Positions 36,612-47,030 of a DNA stretch of 64,000 nucleotides are shown in pieces. The translations under genes and the position numbers were made by a program. How positions within the stretch are numbered: the stretch's first letter is position 1; every line of letters begins with the position of its first letter. Under the pieces are notes generated by a model that ran no database searches, was not told where the DNA came from, and saw only the letters and a list, made by a program, of their open reading frames with translations. The DNA comes from Hexactinellida sp. DTS-2022 (Eukaryota; Porifera; Hexactinellida): assembly GCA_028753945.1 (NCBI GenBank), contig JAPNXP010000011.1:2666001-2730000 (forward strand). Direction: 5' to 3'.

Positions 36612-37844
36612 CAGTGTACTCCGCTTAATCGGGAAAACAGCTTAAGGTTCAGGTATACTCTACAAATTTCGAATATTTAGATAAAATCCAAATCATTGTC
36701 TATTTCTCTTTTATTGCATTTTGGGATTGTATTGATACCAATGAGTACTCTCAAGAGATTTCTAAGAAAGATTCCTATTATTTTTCCAGTTTGATACACT
36801 TTGGTCACCTCAATTTAGGAATAATTGCTGTAAATTATTTTTTCAAAAGCCGCTATCTCATAATCAACATTTTCAGAATTGCGGAAGCAGTCATTTTGTC
36901 AATTTTGGTCGTAGAATCAAAAACTCAACGGTTTCGGAGAGATCTCGTAAAGAAACAACTTTTCAGTGCTGCGATTTACCCTAATATGAATAGTTCATCT
37001 GTTTTTTTAATTTTGGATAAGGAAAATCTTCATTTGAAAATCGACATCACATAAAAGAATTTGAAATCCAGAAAAATGTAAATATTCACAATTCCTGTAC
37101 TCAAAAGTAATATTACATCCAGCTAAACACATTTTATCAATAATATTCTTGGTATTGTTTATCTTTTCTGATTGATCTAATCCGCAAAAATGGTAAAATT
37201 TAAAAAAAGTTTTTTCCTCTATTAGTAAATTTGCCTATATTATTGTATTTTTGGCATCCTGAGGATGAAGTAAATTCGCAGTAGAAAAATTAATTCATTC
37301 GGGTAAATACTTATGGTAGAAGTACTCTAGAGGATACCTGAACCTTAATTGGGATAACTCTCCAAGAACAAAACCCTTTCCATAGAAGCTAATACTAAAA
37401 TTTCGGTCAATCGGGGCAAAATCCGCTTAATTGGGACAAACTCAACAAATTTGTTTCAAAATTGGTGCTCGCTCAATAGAAATTCAAATTGATCAGAACA
37501 AAATCTAATAATCTTGGTCAATTCAGATAAAGGTATTACAAAATAACTAGAAAGGGTCTATTTTCTTTTTGAAATCCGTGAAATCGAAATTAGAAGAGAT
37601 TATGACCTTGTGGTTCAGGGATAGTTTCTTACCGTTCACAGAATATTAAGGCTTTTAATTTAAATGTGAGTAGAATCAAGAGTCCGCAGGCATTGGAGGA
37701 ATTCTTATAACAGGTTAAAAACTAAATTATTGTAAATCTCAGGTAGATCACTACTTTACATAACTCTTTCGGTTAATTGGGATCTACGCTTAATTGGGAC
37801 AAGAGACCTGGAACAAACGTGTACCAAATAAGCGGAGTAGACTG
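36612..37844. mobile_element. Pogo-like non-autonomous element (1.23 kb)
   Basis: Starts CAGTGTACTCCGCTTAATCG, ends with the complement of CAGTCTACTCCGCTTATTTG, and is flanked by TA on both sides. Internal CGCTTAATTGGGA words recur near both ends. A plus-strand frame at 36791-37054 shows no known domain and is not called. Confidence 0.82.
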
Positions 37845-37857
37845 TATTATACTATAG

Positions 37858-38484
37858 CAGGGATTTTCAACCTTTTGTACCATGTGACCCCTTTTACAGA
37901 TGTGGAAATGCTCGCGACCCCCACACAGTGGCGGACACTTGACGAAATATTGGGGGGGGGGGGGGGGGCGAAATTAGTTGGGACTCATCACACTTTCAGT
38001 ATTCTTCGTCAGTGCCACTAATCAATTTATTATTTCGAAATTATTGGGGGGCGACCGCCCCTCCTAGTGTCCGCCACTGCCCCCACAATGTTAATGTAAA
38101 AGTCACTATTCATGTGCAATAAGTATTTCTATTGTTTAATTAAATCGATGCACCTCAAGTTTCAAGCATATTCTGACAATTAAGAGATAACTACAAAGCG
38201 ATATAATTAAAAATTGTCGCGAATGCCCTGACATCTCGTTGCGTAAATATTGCGTGTACATTACAGATGTGCACTGCACTTTAAGTACATGCACAATGTT
38301 CAAACAATATACGCATTTCAATGTAGAAAATTTAAATAAGTTTTGACTTATATCTAGGTAAATTTTAACGATTTTATGTAAATTTCTCGGAACTTTACGC
38401 GACCCCCCTTAAAACCTTCGCGACACCCTTAAAACCTTCGCGACCCCCTTGGGGATCGCGCCCCCCCAAGGTTGAAAACACATG
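37858..38484. mobile_element. hAT-type element with a second hAT MITE inside (627 bp)
   Basis: CAGGGATTTTCAACCTTTTG at the left and AAGGTTGAAAACACATG at the right are inverted. TACTATAG is duplicated exactly (37850-37857, 38485-38492). CGCGACCCCC words line both ends. It lies 14 bases from the 1.23 kb pogo-like element and 85 bases from the LATS exon. Confidence 0.9.
37926..38080. mobile_element. hAT MITE nested in 37858-38484 (155 bp)
   Basis: CAGTGGCGGACACTTGAC to TAGTGTCCGCCACTG, with CCCCCACA repeated exactly on both sides (37918-37925, 38081-38088). It contains a run of G. Being inside, it is younger than its host element. Confidence 0.93.
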
Positions 38485-38569
38485 TACTATAGTAATCTAG
38501 ATAATTAAGAAATTACAATAGACAACTGAAAGACGAGTAAATGAGTACACTAAATAAGATTAAACTAAC

Positions 38570-38975
38570 TTGATTTCTACGAATAACGTCTACTTTCCTA
38601 AGCGTTTTCATGGCATACATCGCATTAGTGTCTCGTTTCCTTACTAAAGATACTTCACCAAAAGCTCCTACACCCAATCGAGCAATTTTTTTGAACATAT
38701 CTCGCTTCATTTTAGCACGCTTGAGTCGAAGGTATTCTGACTCTTTTTGGCAAAGAATTGAACGCATTTTTATCTTTTTTTCTTCAGATAGGGAAATCTT
38801 TTCCATTTCAATTTCTAGCCTTCTTCGTCTTTTTTCTCGTTCATGGTGTAATGATAACACGTTTTCAATGTGAAGCTCCATGAAAAATTTGAAGGCTTCA
38901 GGTGAGTAACTGGGCCGATAAAGTATAGATTCTTCAAGTAATTGATGAACAGAATCATTACGCGAAGAAGAAAAT
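38570..38975 (-). CDS. LATS: LATS/Warts kinase, exon with MOB-binding region and Gly-rich loop
   Basis: This 406-bp exon encodes the segment before and at the start of the kinase domain. It reads SRNDSVHQLLEE, then the N-terminal regulatory helices FKFFMELHIENVLSLHHERE (the MOB1-binding region of LATS/NDR kinases), a basic coiled stretch, LCQKESEYLRLKRAKM, the ATP-binding loop LGVGAFGEV, and YAMKTLRK with the conserved Lys, ending VIRRNQ. The acceptor TTTTAG ends at 38976 and the donor GTTAGT starts at 38569. The exon joins in phase 0 to 16098-16420 and upstream in phase 2. Human LATS has YATKTLRKKDV where this has YAMKTLRKVDV, a mild change. The N-terminal UBA and PPxY exons lie beyond the window or were not recognised. 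The kinase acts in the cytoplasm in the Hippo cascade. Confidence 0.94.
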
Positions 38976-40210
38976 CTAAAACATAATGGCAAGTCAAATT
39001 ATGCAATAATAACACATATCATTAAATACGTAATATATATGAATATATATTTTCTACACAAGAAAAGTATGTTTTTGCTATACAAATTCTGAATGGTTCT
39101 ACAATATGCAGGCAGGAGGGGCTTCAGGTTAAGGGGGGGGGGGGGGGGGGGGGGGGGGGAGACTCGCCTCTCCCCCCACGCTTTTAAAAGAATCCTGAAA
39201 TCAGGGGCCCTGCCCCCAAGTTTTTTAGTAAAGTTTAAACCTTTGGCAAAGTATTTTTACCCAAGTTATCGTTATATCAATTTCGTGCGGTAAAGTAATC
39301 GTTTATTCAGGGATTGAAATTCGAGAATCTAATTTATTTTAAAATTTTCATTCATAATTTGCAGTGAGTAATAAATGCTATCACATAGTATGTGTTCCTG
39401 TTTAGGTTTTAATATCTTTCAGACTATCCTTACTCAATACAAATCTTTCCATCCCGGCCTACTCCTTCCAATCAATTCGTCAGTGATTGCACCGATGTCA
39501 AGATGGTCCCGAATTTCATTGTGTATGTTGCACAACGGGGATGTATTTATTCTGTCTGCACCCAATGTGATGGGCCATGGGAGTGTCTTGATACGTGATA
39601 AGCAAATAAATCCCCGTTAGGCAAAAATGATGTGCAAGGTACAAGGTAGAACATGAGGAATTACACCAAATTGGGCCACTTGACACGATTATATTAATTC
39701 TCTCCAAGATACCAAGTCGTGTCTTGGGCAAAGTTTGATATAGACAAAAGCTTTGTCATCGACATTTCGAGACAGTTATACATGTATTTTTCAAATACTA
39801 TGGTGATAGTTTTCAATCATAAATTTCCCAGTCAACCCAGTTTCCTCTTTTCACGCTTTTAGCGATTCCTCTAGGAAATTCATGCAAATAGATAACCATA
39901 GTTAAAGCTGTCTTCTTGAAGTCAGTCAAGAAACAGTAAATGTATCCATAGAGTCTCCGTCTGTTTTCTATGCAGCAATCAATGCAGCGATCATATTTGA
40001 ATACTATTTCAGTGGCATTGATTCAGATTAGATTGCATTATGGAATTTATGGACTTGGTAAACTTGGCCAAAGATGCGATTAGAATACATAACCCAAAAG
40101 AAACTTCAAATGGCTGAAGTTATTGTAGATATAATTGAGCATTGTTTTCATTGTCTTTAGAGATGCATAGGAAGCCAATATCACCAAAATAGCACTTACT
40201 GCCAGATACC
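38976..40210. other. Unassigned spacer upstream of the LATS exon
   Basis: Contains a run of 27 G at 39133-39159 inside a G/C-rich patch. At 39360-39880 broken minus-strand frames could be the far end of the hAT relic that follows, but no motif is clear. Confidence 0.35.
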
Positions 40211-40249
40211 GTATAATCAATCTAGTTGGACAAACTAGATTGATTATAC
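40211..40249. repeat. Perfect 17-bp hairpin
   Basis: GTATAATCAATCTAGTT, a 5-base loop and the exact complement. It is too short for a known element. Confidence 0.6.
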
Positions 40250-40299
40250 AAAGTAAACTTATATTTTTTCCCGAATCATTACGTTGTATACACCGATTT

Positions 40300-41480
40300 T
40301 AACAACGATAGTCACCATGCAATCACGCGCGAACATTCTTTGCAGCATCGTTCGGCACTAATTAGATTATAACCAGCGCAATGGGAATACAGAGCTTTTG
40401 GAAAATGACTCCCAACAAATGTCTGCAATCCTGATTTACCACAGAAACAATTGATGCTGCATCGTAAGCCTGAACTCGGCAGTTTTTTTACAAAACCAAG
40501 ATTGTTGATTGACTTTATAAATAGCTCGAAGAGTTCTACAGCTGTGGAACCATTTATGTCATGAAAACATCTGAAATATTGCCAGGGGTGGTGAATCTGC
40601 TGTTACAGCCATTTTGGCTGTTTGCTGTTAACAGCTAACATTTGCTGTTAACAGCTAAGAATTCGTCCCCAATTCCTTAACGAATTTAAGTCGCTTTTAA
40701 GCTGTTAACAGCCAATGAGAGCTGTTCAAATTCGATAATTATATCAGTAAAAAATAAGGAAAAGGGACAAGCATAGAAAGTTATACTAAAAAATATTTAA
40801 ATTCGAATTGTATATCGTATTTACATAACAGTGAAATTTGAAACTAAATGATTATATAATAATATTTAAATTTTTGCATTGGTCAGCATCTAGCTGTTAA
40901 CAGCTTCGATTTTCATTTGCTGTTAACATCTTGGCTGTTTCCATCCCTGAATATTGCCTTACACGAAGATTAGCATCGTCGAAGTACCTCAGACGTATGC
41001 AAACTTGCTCGAGAGTTGCGACGTCTTGAGTCTCATCCAAGATACAAGTAGCCAAGCGGACTTTTGAGCTTCTTTACAATTATATCCAGGACACCGTCAC
41101 CCAACATACTGAGAAATTCATTCTGTATTGGTACAAATATGAATTAGAACCGAGAGAAATCAAATGAAGATTTACTTCCTCAATGGAAAGAGAGAAGTTT
41201 AACTTCGTGCCATATGATAGAGGTATTTTTTCTACATCGTGGCCGCGTAGCGGGATGCCTTGTCTTGCCAATAGTTTTATACTAGAAATAACTGGATCAA
41301 AATCAACCAAGGTATTTTCAACATCCTGCTTCTTCAGACAGCTGACCTGTGCAATGATCATGAGTTGGTACTCGTGTGCAGCCCTGACACTGACGAAGTG
41401 GTGATGCAAATTGTGCCTTGAACCAGAATCAGCTCCAGTATGCCTCTGAAGCTTCGACTTACCTCCATCCAAACTATTCC
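40300..41480 (-). pseudogene. hAT transposase relic of the ZMYM1-like type
   Basis: Minus-strand frames run AAHEYQLMIIAQVSCLKKQD, then ISSIKLLARQGIPLRGHDVE (the FLARQGLALRGHxE signature of ZMYM1-like hAT transposases), NEFLSMLGDG near 41085 (without the N in this copy), ATCILDETQDVATLEQVC and LRYFDDANLRVRQ. After the inserted MITE come YFRCFHDINGSTAVELFELF, AYDAASIVS and a HCAGYNLIS-like stretch. The DET segment carries the first acidic residue of the RNase-H-like core. Stops and frame changes show that it is dead. The TIRs of this element were not located. Confidence 0.6.
40583..40949. mobile_element. hAT MITE built on GCTGTTAACAGC words (367 bp)
   Basis: CAGGGGTGGTGAATCTGCTG faces CTGTTTCCATCCCTG. 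The octamer AATATTGC is duplicated exactly (40575-40582, 40950-40957). The word GCTGTTAACAGC is itself palindromic and recurs about five times. It interrupts the ZMYM1-like relic. Confidence 0.88.
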
Positions 41481-41559
41481 AGGAAGTAACAAAACGAAAC
41501 TTGGGAAGAGTCTAGATTCTCATTTGCTGGTAAGATCAGCCCTCAGCCCCCAGACACAC

Positions 41560-42119
41560 TTTGTGATTACGTCATCGTGCGATAATGAGTATGCATATTG
41601 GCAATCTGGTGCAACCAACGTGTCCGCATCATTAATGTACATGTTCTATTAAATTTTCAGATTTTTATCTCTTAGAGGGCGCGAATTATGTGCGATTGAG
41701 TGAATTTCCAGGGTTCTCGAAATGTGACAATGACGTCATAACTTGTCGAGTGAGAAATTTTGAGAAATTTTGATTGGAAACCTAAACTTGTTGGCGGGTG
41801 CCAAAAGTTACCCCTATATGCCAAAAATCACATTTGGGAACCCTCCACTTTCTTCAATCAACTCGGAACATACAAACAAATATATATATATATATATACG
41901 TTATACAGGTTTGTGTTTTAATACTAGTACAGGTAAACCTCCCAAAGCGGCACCTCCGAGTAGCGGCAACCTCCGAGAAGCGGCACAAAATCATTCTCCC
42001 GATGGGTGCCGCTTTGGGAGTTTTACCTTACGAGCAACCTCCCAAAGCGGCAACCTCCGAGAAGCGGCACAAAATCATTCTCCCGATGGGCGCCGCTTTG
42101 GGAAGTTTACCTGTATAGA
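41560..42119 (-). mobile_element. Helitron copy on minus strand, 3' end missing, 5' end split by a MITE
   Basis: On the minus strand the 5' end TCTATA begins at 42119 and continues, after removal of the MITE at 41930-42113, with CTAGTATTAAAACACAAACC, then TTTTGGCACCCG, TTATGACGTCATTGTCAC and the ATGATGCGGACACGTTGG interior known from 52594-53104. The last part with the GCGAAGCG hairpin is absent, so the copy is truncated. Confidence 0.75.
41930..42113. mobile_element. MITE with duplicated interior (184 bp) inside the Helitron end
   Basis: Starts CAGGTAAACCTCCCAAAGCG and ends CGCTTTGGGAAGTTTACCTG, with TA on both sides. A unit of about 75 bp containing CCTCCGAGAAGCGGCAC and TCTCCCGATGGG occurs twice. 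The GCGGCAC words are GC-rich against the background. Confidence 0.85.
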
Positions 42120-42129
42120 TATATTTCTA

Positions 42130-42690
42130 GATGTTTCAAGAGTTTCATCAGAAGCTACTAGTTGAAATCCGTAAGACACGTGATTATCATCCAATGGCTA
42201 ACGGCTTAGTAGAAGCACATAACAACTTAACAAGATCCTCAAAAAGTAAAAGAGTGATGAATATTTATCAATATGGTGCAAATAGGAATTATTAATAGTA
42301 CTTCGTTTATCCAAATGCTTTAATTTAGAAAATTGGTTAAAATGGAGGCAGAGAGTGGCGATCAGTGGTTGGAGTTACTCAAATCAGCAGTTTTAGCGAT
42401 CAACTAACGAAGAAGAGATCCCATGATCAAACTGATTTTAAAGTAATGTGGGGACGACAATCCGGACATGAAGATCTGCATAAGTCATCAATAACCTGAA
42501 AGTTGACAGTCAGGGAGATTTTGAGGCTGAGGAAGAAATATTTGCTCAAGTATCTCCATCACAAGATGAGTTAGAAGACATAGACGAAGTTTTTTCTCCT
42601 CCTTTGGAACAACCGCTGGAAGAAGTTAGTACTTTTGACAAGCGATTGATTCCATCTGATTTGAGCAACTCAAACAGAAAATAAAGTATG
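42130..42690 (+). pseudogene. Integrase 3' fragment (Ginger/KRBA2-like or gypsy-like)
   Basis: The plus strand reads DYHPMANGLVEAHNNLTR at about 42180-42235, the integrase motif around the catalytic Glu. Then come WLELLKSAVLAIN and FKVMWGRQSGHEDLH, the motif where integrases of this class bind their own DNA, and an acidic tail (DELEDIDEVFSPPLEQP). Frames change between blocks. The D residues are upstream and missing. It differs from the copy at 59-60 kb, so it is a second family. Confidence 0.5.
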
Positions 42691-42969
42691 ATAAAAAGCC
42701 AACGAAAGGCGGTAAGTTTAGCTTTGTTGATTAATGTATTTGTGTTTACCTAATAGCAAATAGAAAATCGATTCAAATTTTTTGCTTGCTAATAAGGCGA
42801 ATTTAACTGTAAGTACAGTGTGCGCCTAATGGCAAGTTATTTTCACTCCCCAAGCTAGCAGCGAACACCATTTTACTTAATATAATTATTGTCTATAGTT
42901 CTCCTCTGAACAAGGGTGACATAATCTTATATACCAAAATTTCTAAACAAAAAAAGTTGCCCAACACAA

Positions 42970-43220
42970 AGCGTCCAACGGTCATATTGGTTCCGATAAA
43001 CCAATATGACCGTTGGACTCCCAAAATATTACTTCCTATACGACAACAATACATTTCATATATATAAAGCTAACTAATCTCGAGATTTTAACAATATTAC
43101 CATATATGTAAAGGTGTCAACTTCGCATAACTAACATTCGACAAATATTTCGATAAACCAATATGACCGTTGGATTCCCAAAATATGACTTCCTATACGA
43201 CAATAATACATTTCCTGTGC
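42970..43220. repeat. Palindrome plus 60-bp direct repeat
   Basis: GTCCAACGGTCATATTGGTT and its complement at 42977-43018 form a hairpin with a short loop. The half starting ACCAATATGACCGTTGGA and ending CGACAACAATACATTTC recurs as a direct copy at 43157-43216. The pattern suggests a hairpin element partly duplicated. Confidence 0.6.
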
Positions 43221-43370
43221 TAGCATTAGCGGATTACGGGATATCAATAAGTACACAATACTGTTTTTCGGCCTACGCTAATTTTACCATAAAACGCAGT
43301 TTCCTAACCTATATTAAAGAAGTCCCTGGTTGAGCTTAATTATTCATATGCTGATTTTAATTGCGAAATA

Positions 43371-43521
43371 CAGTAGAACCTCATTAGTACGAACAACAAT
43401 CAAAATACGTTCGCCTTTAGCTGGAATTTGTCTTTACCAATGTTATTTGTATTGAAAAGGCTTTTAAGGGAACTGTAATAGAGTTCGTATTAATCGTGTT
43501 CGTACTAACTAGGTTCTACAG
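43371..43521. mobile_element. Pogo-like MITE (about 150 bp)
   Basis: CAGTAGAACCTCATTAGTACG faces CGTACTAACTAGGTTCTAC, with TA on the left. The last bases on the right are slightly altered. Confidence 0.65.
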
Positions 43522-44599
43522 TATATTGAATTTGTGCTTATAAATTGACTAATGAAAATTTTTAGAAGAGAGATATAATAGCGACTGTGTTGAGTTGGAC
43601 ACCAGATTTTTTCCCTGAATTTACGACTATCCATTCTGCTAGATACACATTCAAAGTATTGTATTTTGTGGTAAGTAGTATCCATTATTATAGTATAGTA
43701 GTAAATTTAATGATGTATTCTATCAAAATAAGCGATGGAATACTTAAATACAATGCTATGAGAAACCTTTCCAGCTAACATCTCGATGCATGTTATAGAC
43801 ACGTATCCACAAGATCCAAAGGTTACAATTATTACAGAAAGTTGGAAGCGCAGTACATGCGATATGTTGGGACTAACCTTTGAGCAGTAATCAATCAGCC
43901 ATACAATATCGTTGGACAACAACTTAGAAATTTCGAGCCATGACAAACAGAAAGTATTGGTCGCGATGTTAACTGTCTATTCCGCTGTCTCTCCCAAATA
44001 CTAACTGGAAACCAAATCAACCACCTTAAGTTCGCTCGATTATATCACGGTATATCGCAAGTTAGGGAATAACAAAACTTGATCGATATTTAAATCCAAA
44101 CAAACACACCATTCAATTACTTGCATTTTGAAAACACTATCTATCTTAAAGGGATATGGGGAAGTGACGTATAAATTTTGTGTGCTTCAGCTATTCTGGA
44201 TGCAGATATCTACATCGGCGCAATAATTATTATATACCGGAAGGGTCTTTAATTCGAGAAGTTCTTTGGAGCTTTTAATGGTGAAAAAAGTAATAATTTA
44301 ACTTACCTTCATGTGAGTATGGAAGTAGGAGGTTGCTGTATATGAGCCAGATACCAATTTATTGCAATGTTTACATTTCAATTTCAATTGGCAGGTAGTG
44401 GGATTTGTAGGAGGATCAAAGTGATCAAATATAGGAGGAAACGTTGTAAATGAATATTGAATATACTACTTTATTATAACAATCGAAAGTTCTAATCATA
44501 TAATTATTTTGACTAGTATACTAGTATGTTTGGCTTCCTTGTTAACGAAGAATTAATTGTTTCATTTGTTATTTCACAGTTACATGTATTTTTAGTATT
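43522..44599. other. Unassigned spacer
   Basis: Short frames only; no supported feature. Confidence 0.3.
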
Positions 44600-44788
44600 C
44601 ACACCATGAAAAACTAAAACGTAATTGAAACGTAATTGAACAATTACACCAAATGGAAAACTGAATTACGATTAATTACGATTATGAGAATCCTGAAATT
44701 TTTTAATTATAATTACATTACAATTACAGTGTAATTGTAATTAATTACCAATTACACAATTATAATTGTAATTGGCCCCAACCCTGCT
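44600..44788. repeat. TAATTACAATT-rich block, truncated hAT-like end
   Basis: Irregular ATTACAATTA words end in GGCCCCAACCCTG, the complement of a CAGGGTTGGGGCC hAT-type end. The opposite end is absent. Confidence 0.45.
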
Positions 44789-45179
44789 ATTATCCACTAG
44801 GATATAGCGGTACTGGTATAGTGTATCAATTGAATTGCATGTGTCCTATCTAAGCTGTGTATATTTACAGGCTAACTAAAAATTATTCCCTTTAGCCATT
44901 AATTTTGTATATGTTTTTGTAATTTGTATCATAAATACGTATAGTCTATTTTTCCACTGATTTCGCATTGCAAACCTTGTATGATAGATGTAGTTATGTA
45001 GTTATGTTTAGTTTGGAGTTTGGGTTTAGTGATCAACATTTATTTAATCTAATCGGCTCGAATTAACAGTAGACATGTTCAGATCGTTGGAATAGTACAT
45101 TACTATAAATTAAAGATACCTGGAGCAGAAATAAATATTATCTAAACAATTTAAGATAAAATGGAAAATGATTAGGAAA

Positions 45180-46060
45180 ATTGCATCTATAGTAACGTCT
45201 CAGTCTATCAGAGCGCCTCATAATACCATAGTATAACTTGCAATGGCACATCCATGGTTTATACAAGTGTATCATACAATCGCCTCAATTTACGATAGCG
45301 CCTCATAATAACATAGTATAAATTGCAATAGCACATCCTGCATCCATGGTGTATACAAGCAGGGGCGCCGAAACTGGGGTGGAAGGGTGGGTGTAGACCC
45401 ATCCTAAAAGTATTTAGAGTGGGCTTAACCCACCCTGTTAATGCTCAATATTCCAATCCATAGGTTTTTATTCAATTGACCAAAGTAATTGCTGTTATCC
45501 AAGAAACAATTTTGTTTTAGATTTTTTCACAATTTGTCACCAAATTTTTGTAAGTTCATAGACAATCAGAATGTATAACAAGTATCTGTTATCTATGACC
45601 CCTAGGCACTCTAGAAGATTCTTATTAATGATTATATATAATTTCTTTAGTTAAACGTTTTTTTATAAAGAGAACTAATTCAAATTTCAGGCTGAAGTTC
45701 CTTTTTTATCTTGTCAATTTGAGCTTCAAAGTTCCTTTATCGGTTCCTTAATTTCTTGGGCTTAATTAACATTGTAACGTTTCTATTTGACAATATTGAA
45801 TTAATCTTATAGAAATAATATTAGTAAAATTAGAAATATATTATTTTTACGTAAATGTAATAATGAATTATATCTCAGCCAGGATTTCCTCATAAAGGTA
45901 TTCCTTATAAACAAAAAACGTGTATTCTCGATATTAGTCTTACTGAAAAAATATTTAATTTATGTATATCGGGAAGTATATCCACCCTGATACAAATGAG
46001 TTCCGGCGCCCCTGTATACAAGTGTATCATACAAGCGCCTTATTTTTCGATAGCAACTCA
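45180..46060. repeat. Tandem units of about 90 bp, split by a hAT element
   Basis: GCGCCTCATAATA, ATAGTATAA and TTGCAATGGCACATCC with TGTATACAAG recur at 45210-45290 and 45295-45359. The hAT element at 45360-46014 lies inside the second unit, and GTGTATCATACAAGCGCC resumes at 46021. Confidence 0.55.
45360..46014. mobile_element. hAT non-autonomous element, GGGTGCCGAAACTGG family, copy 2
   Basis: CAGGGGCGCCGAAACTGG to TCCGGCGCCCCTG, with TATACAAG duplicated exactly (45352-45359, 46015-46022). It is 655 bp, related to 25940-26573 in the same orientation. Confidence 0.93.
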
Positions 46061-46109
46061 AAATACGATACAATAGGCCTATTGTTTAGAAAAGTGATTT
46101 TCTTGTAAT

Positions 46110-46990
46110 GGCTGGTTTTTCATTCAATGGAAGCTAGTAAGGAATACAAAGTAAGGTAATTGGTAACTGTGGAGAAAGGAATGACTGGGTCGAAGTTTCT
46201 TCGTGAAATGATAAAAATGTTCGGTCATACATGCCCTTCATAAGCCACCATCTATAGATAGGTTGAGCGATTTGAGAATGGTGATGAGGATATACATAAC
46301 GCCCCACCACCTAGGCTGTCCAGTTTCTTCAAAAATTGGGACGAACATCGAAGATGTTCAGATAATTATTAACGAAGACAGACGAATAACGCTGCGGGAA
46401 ATAGTTTCTGCACGTTGGACCCAAACAACTTTCAGAAGAACAAAAGCGGAATAGGGTCAAGATCAGCAAGGAATACTGACAATGTACAATGCCAACAAGG
46501 GATTTTTGGATAGCCTAATTACGGGTGATGAATCTTGGTTTCATTATTATAAACAGAGAGTAAAAGCCAATAGAAACAGTGGAAAATACTGGATGAACCA
46601 GTACCCATTAAGGTAAAGGCCGCCCTCAGGTAGTAATATAATGGTCACAGTATTTTGGAAGATATAAGGCAGTCTATTCCATGACTGGTTACGAGAAAAT
46701 CACAATCAATAGCCATTAATATATTGAATAATTGAAAGAATTGTATCAGCGATTAAACGAGAAAGGAGAGGGAAGTTGGGTGGTGGCGTGTTGTGGAACA
46801 AGATAATACAAGGCTCCATGTAAGCTCTAAGACAGTGACAGCAATTCGAGAATAAGGCTTTAAATGCATACATCATCCTCCGTAGTCCAGATTTGACTCC
46901 CAGCAATTACTCGCTGTTTGGAGAAATGCAAAGGCCCTCTCGAGGGAAATGATTTCCTGATTAACAGATAAAACAGTAGATAAAAGTTGC
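46110..46990 (+). pseudogene. mariner transposase relic
   Basis: Broken plus-strand frames show an N-terminal helix-turn-helix region (GMTGSKFLREM and RFENGDEDIHNAP), NEDRRITLREIV, then ITGDESWFHYYKQRVK at about 46520-46565 with the second catalytic Asp region, and SPDLTPSNYSLFG at about 46890, which corresponds to the SPDLAPSDYHLF block carrying the third Asp. Here the residue aligned with that Asp appears as Asn in SNYSLF. Many frameshifts and stops occur. Family knowledge: mariner transposases cut and paste at TA sites. The terminal repeats were not found. Confidence 0.72.
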
Positions 46991-47030
46991 CACATGGCCT
47001 ACTATATATACGGCTACTCATGCTACCGAA

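Larger units (their letters stand above)
16421..38569 (-). other. LATS: LATS intron (22.1 kb), transposon-filled
   Basis: The intron runs from donor CAA|GTTAGT at 38569 to acceptor TTAATTAG|ATT at 16421. Both flanks are phase 0, and the joined protein reads VIRRNQ-IAHVKAE, exactly as in LATS relatives. It holds at least a dozen separate insertions, listed individually. Confidence 0.85.

Noticed and set aside
36791..37054. 87-codon frame inside the 1.23 kb pogo-like element
   Set aside because: It shows no transposase motif and the composition matches the non-coding surroundings.
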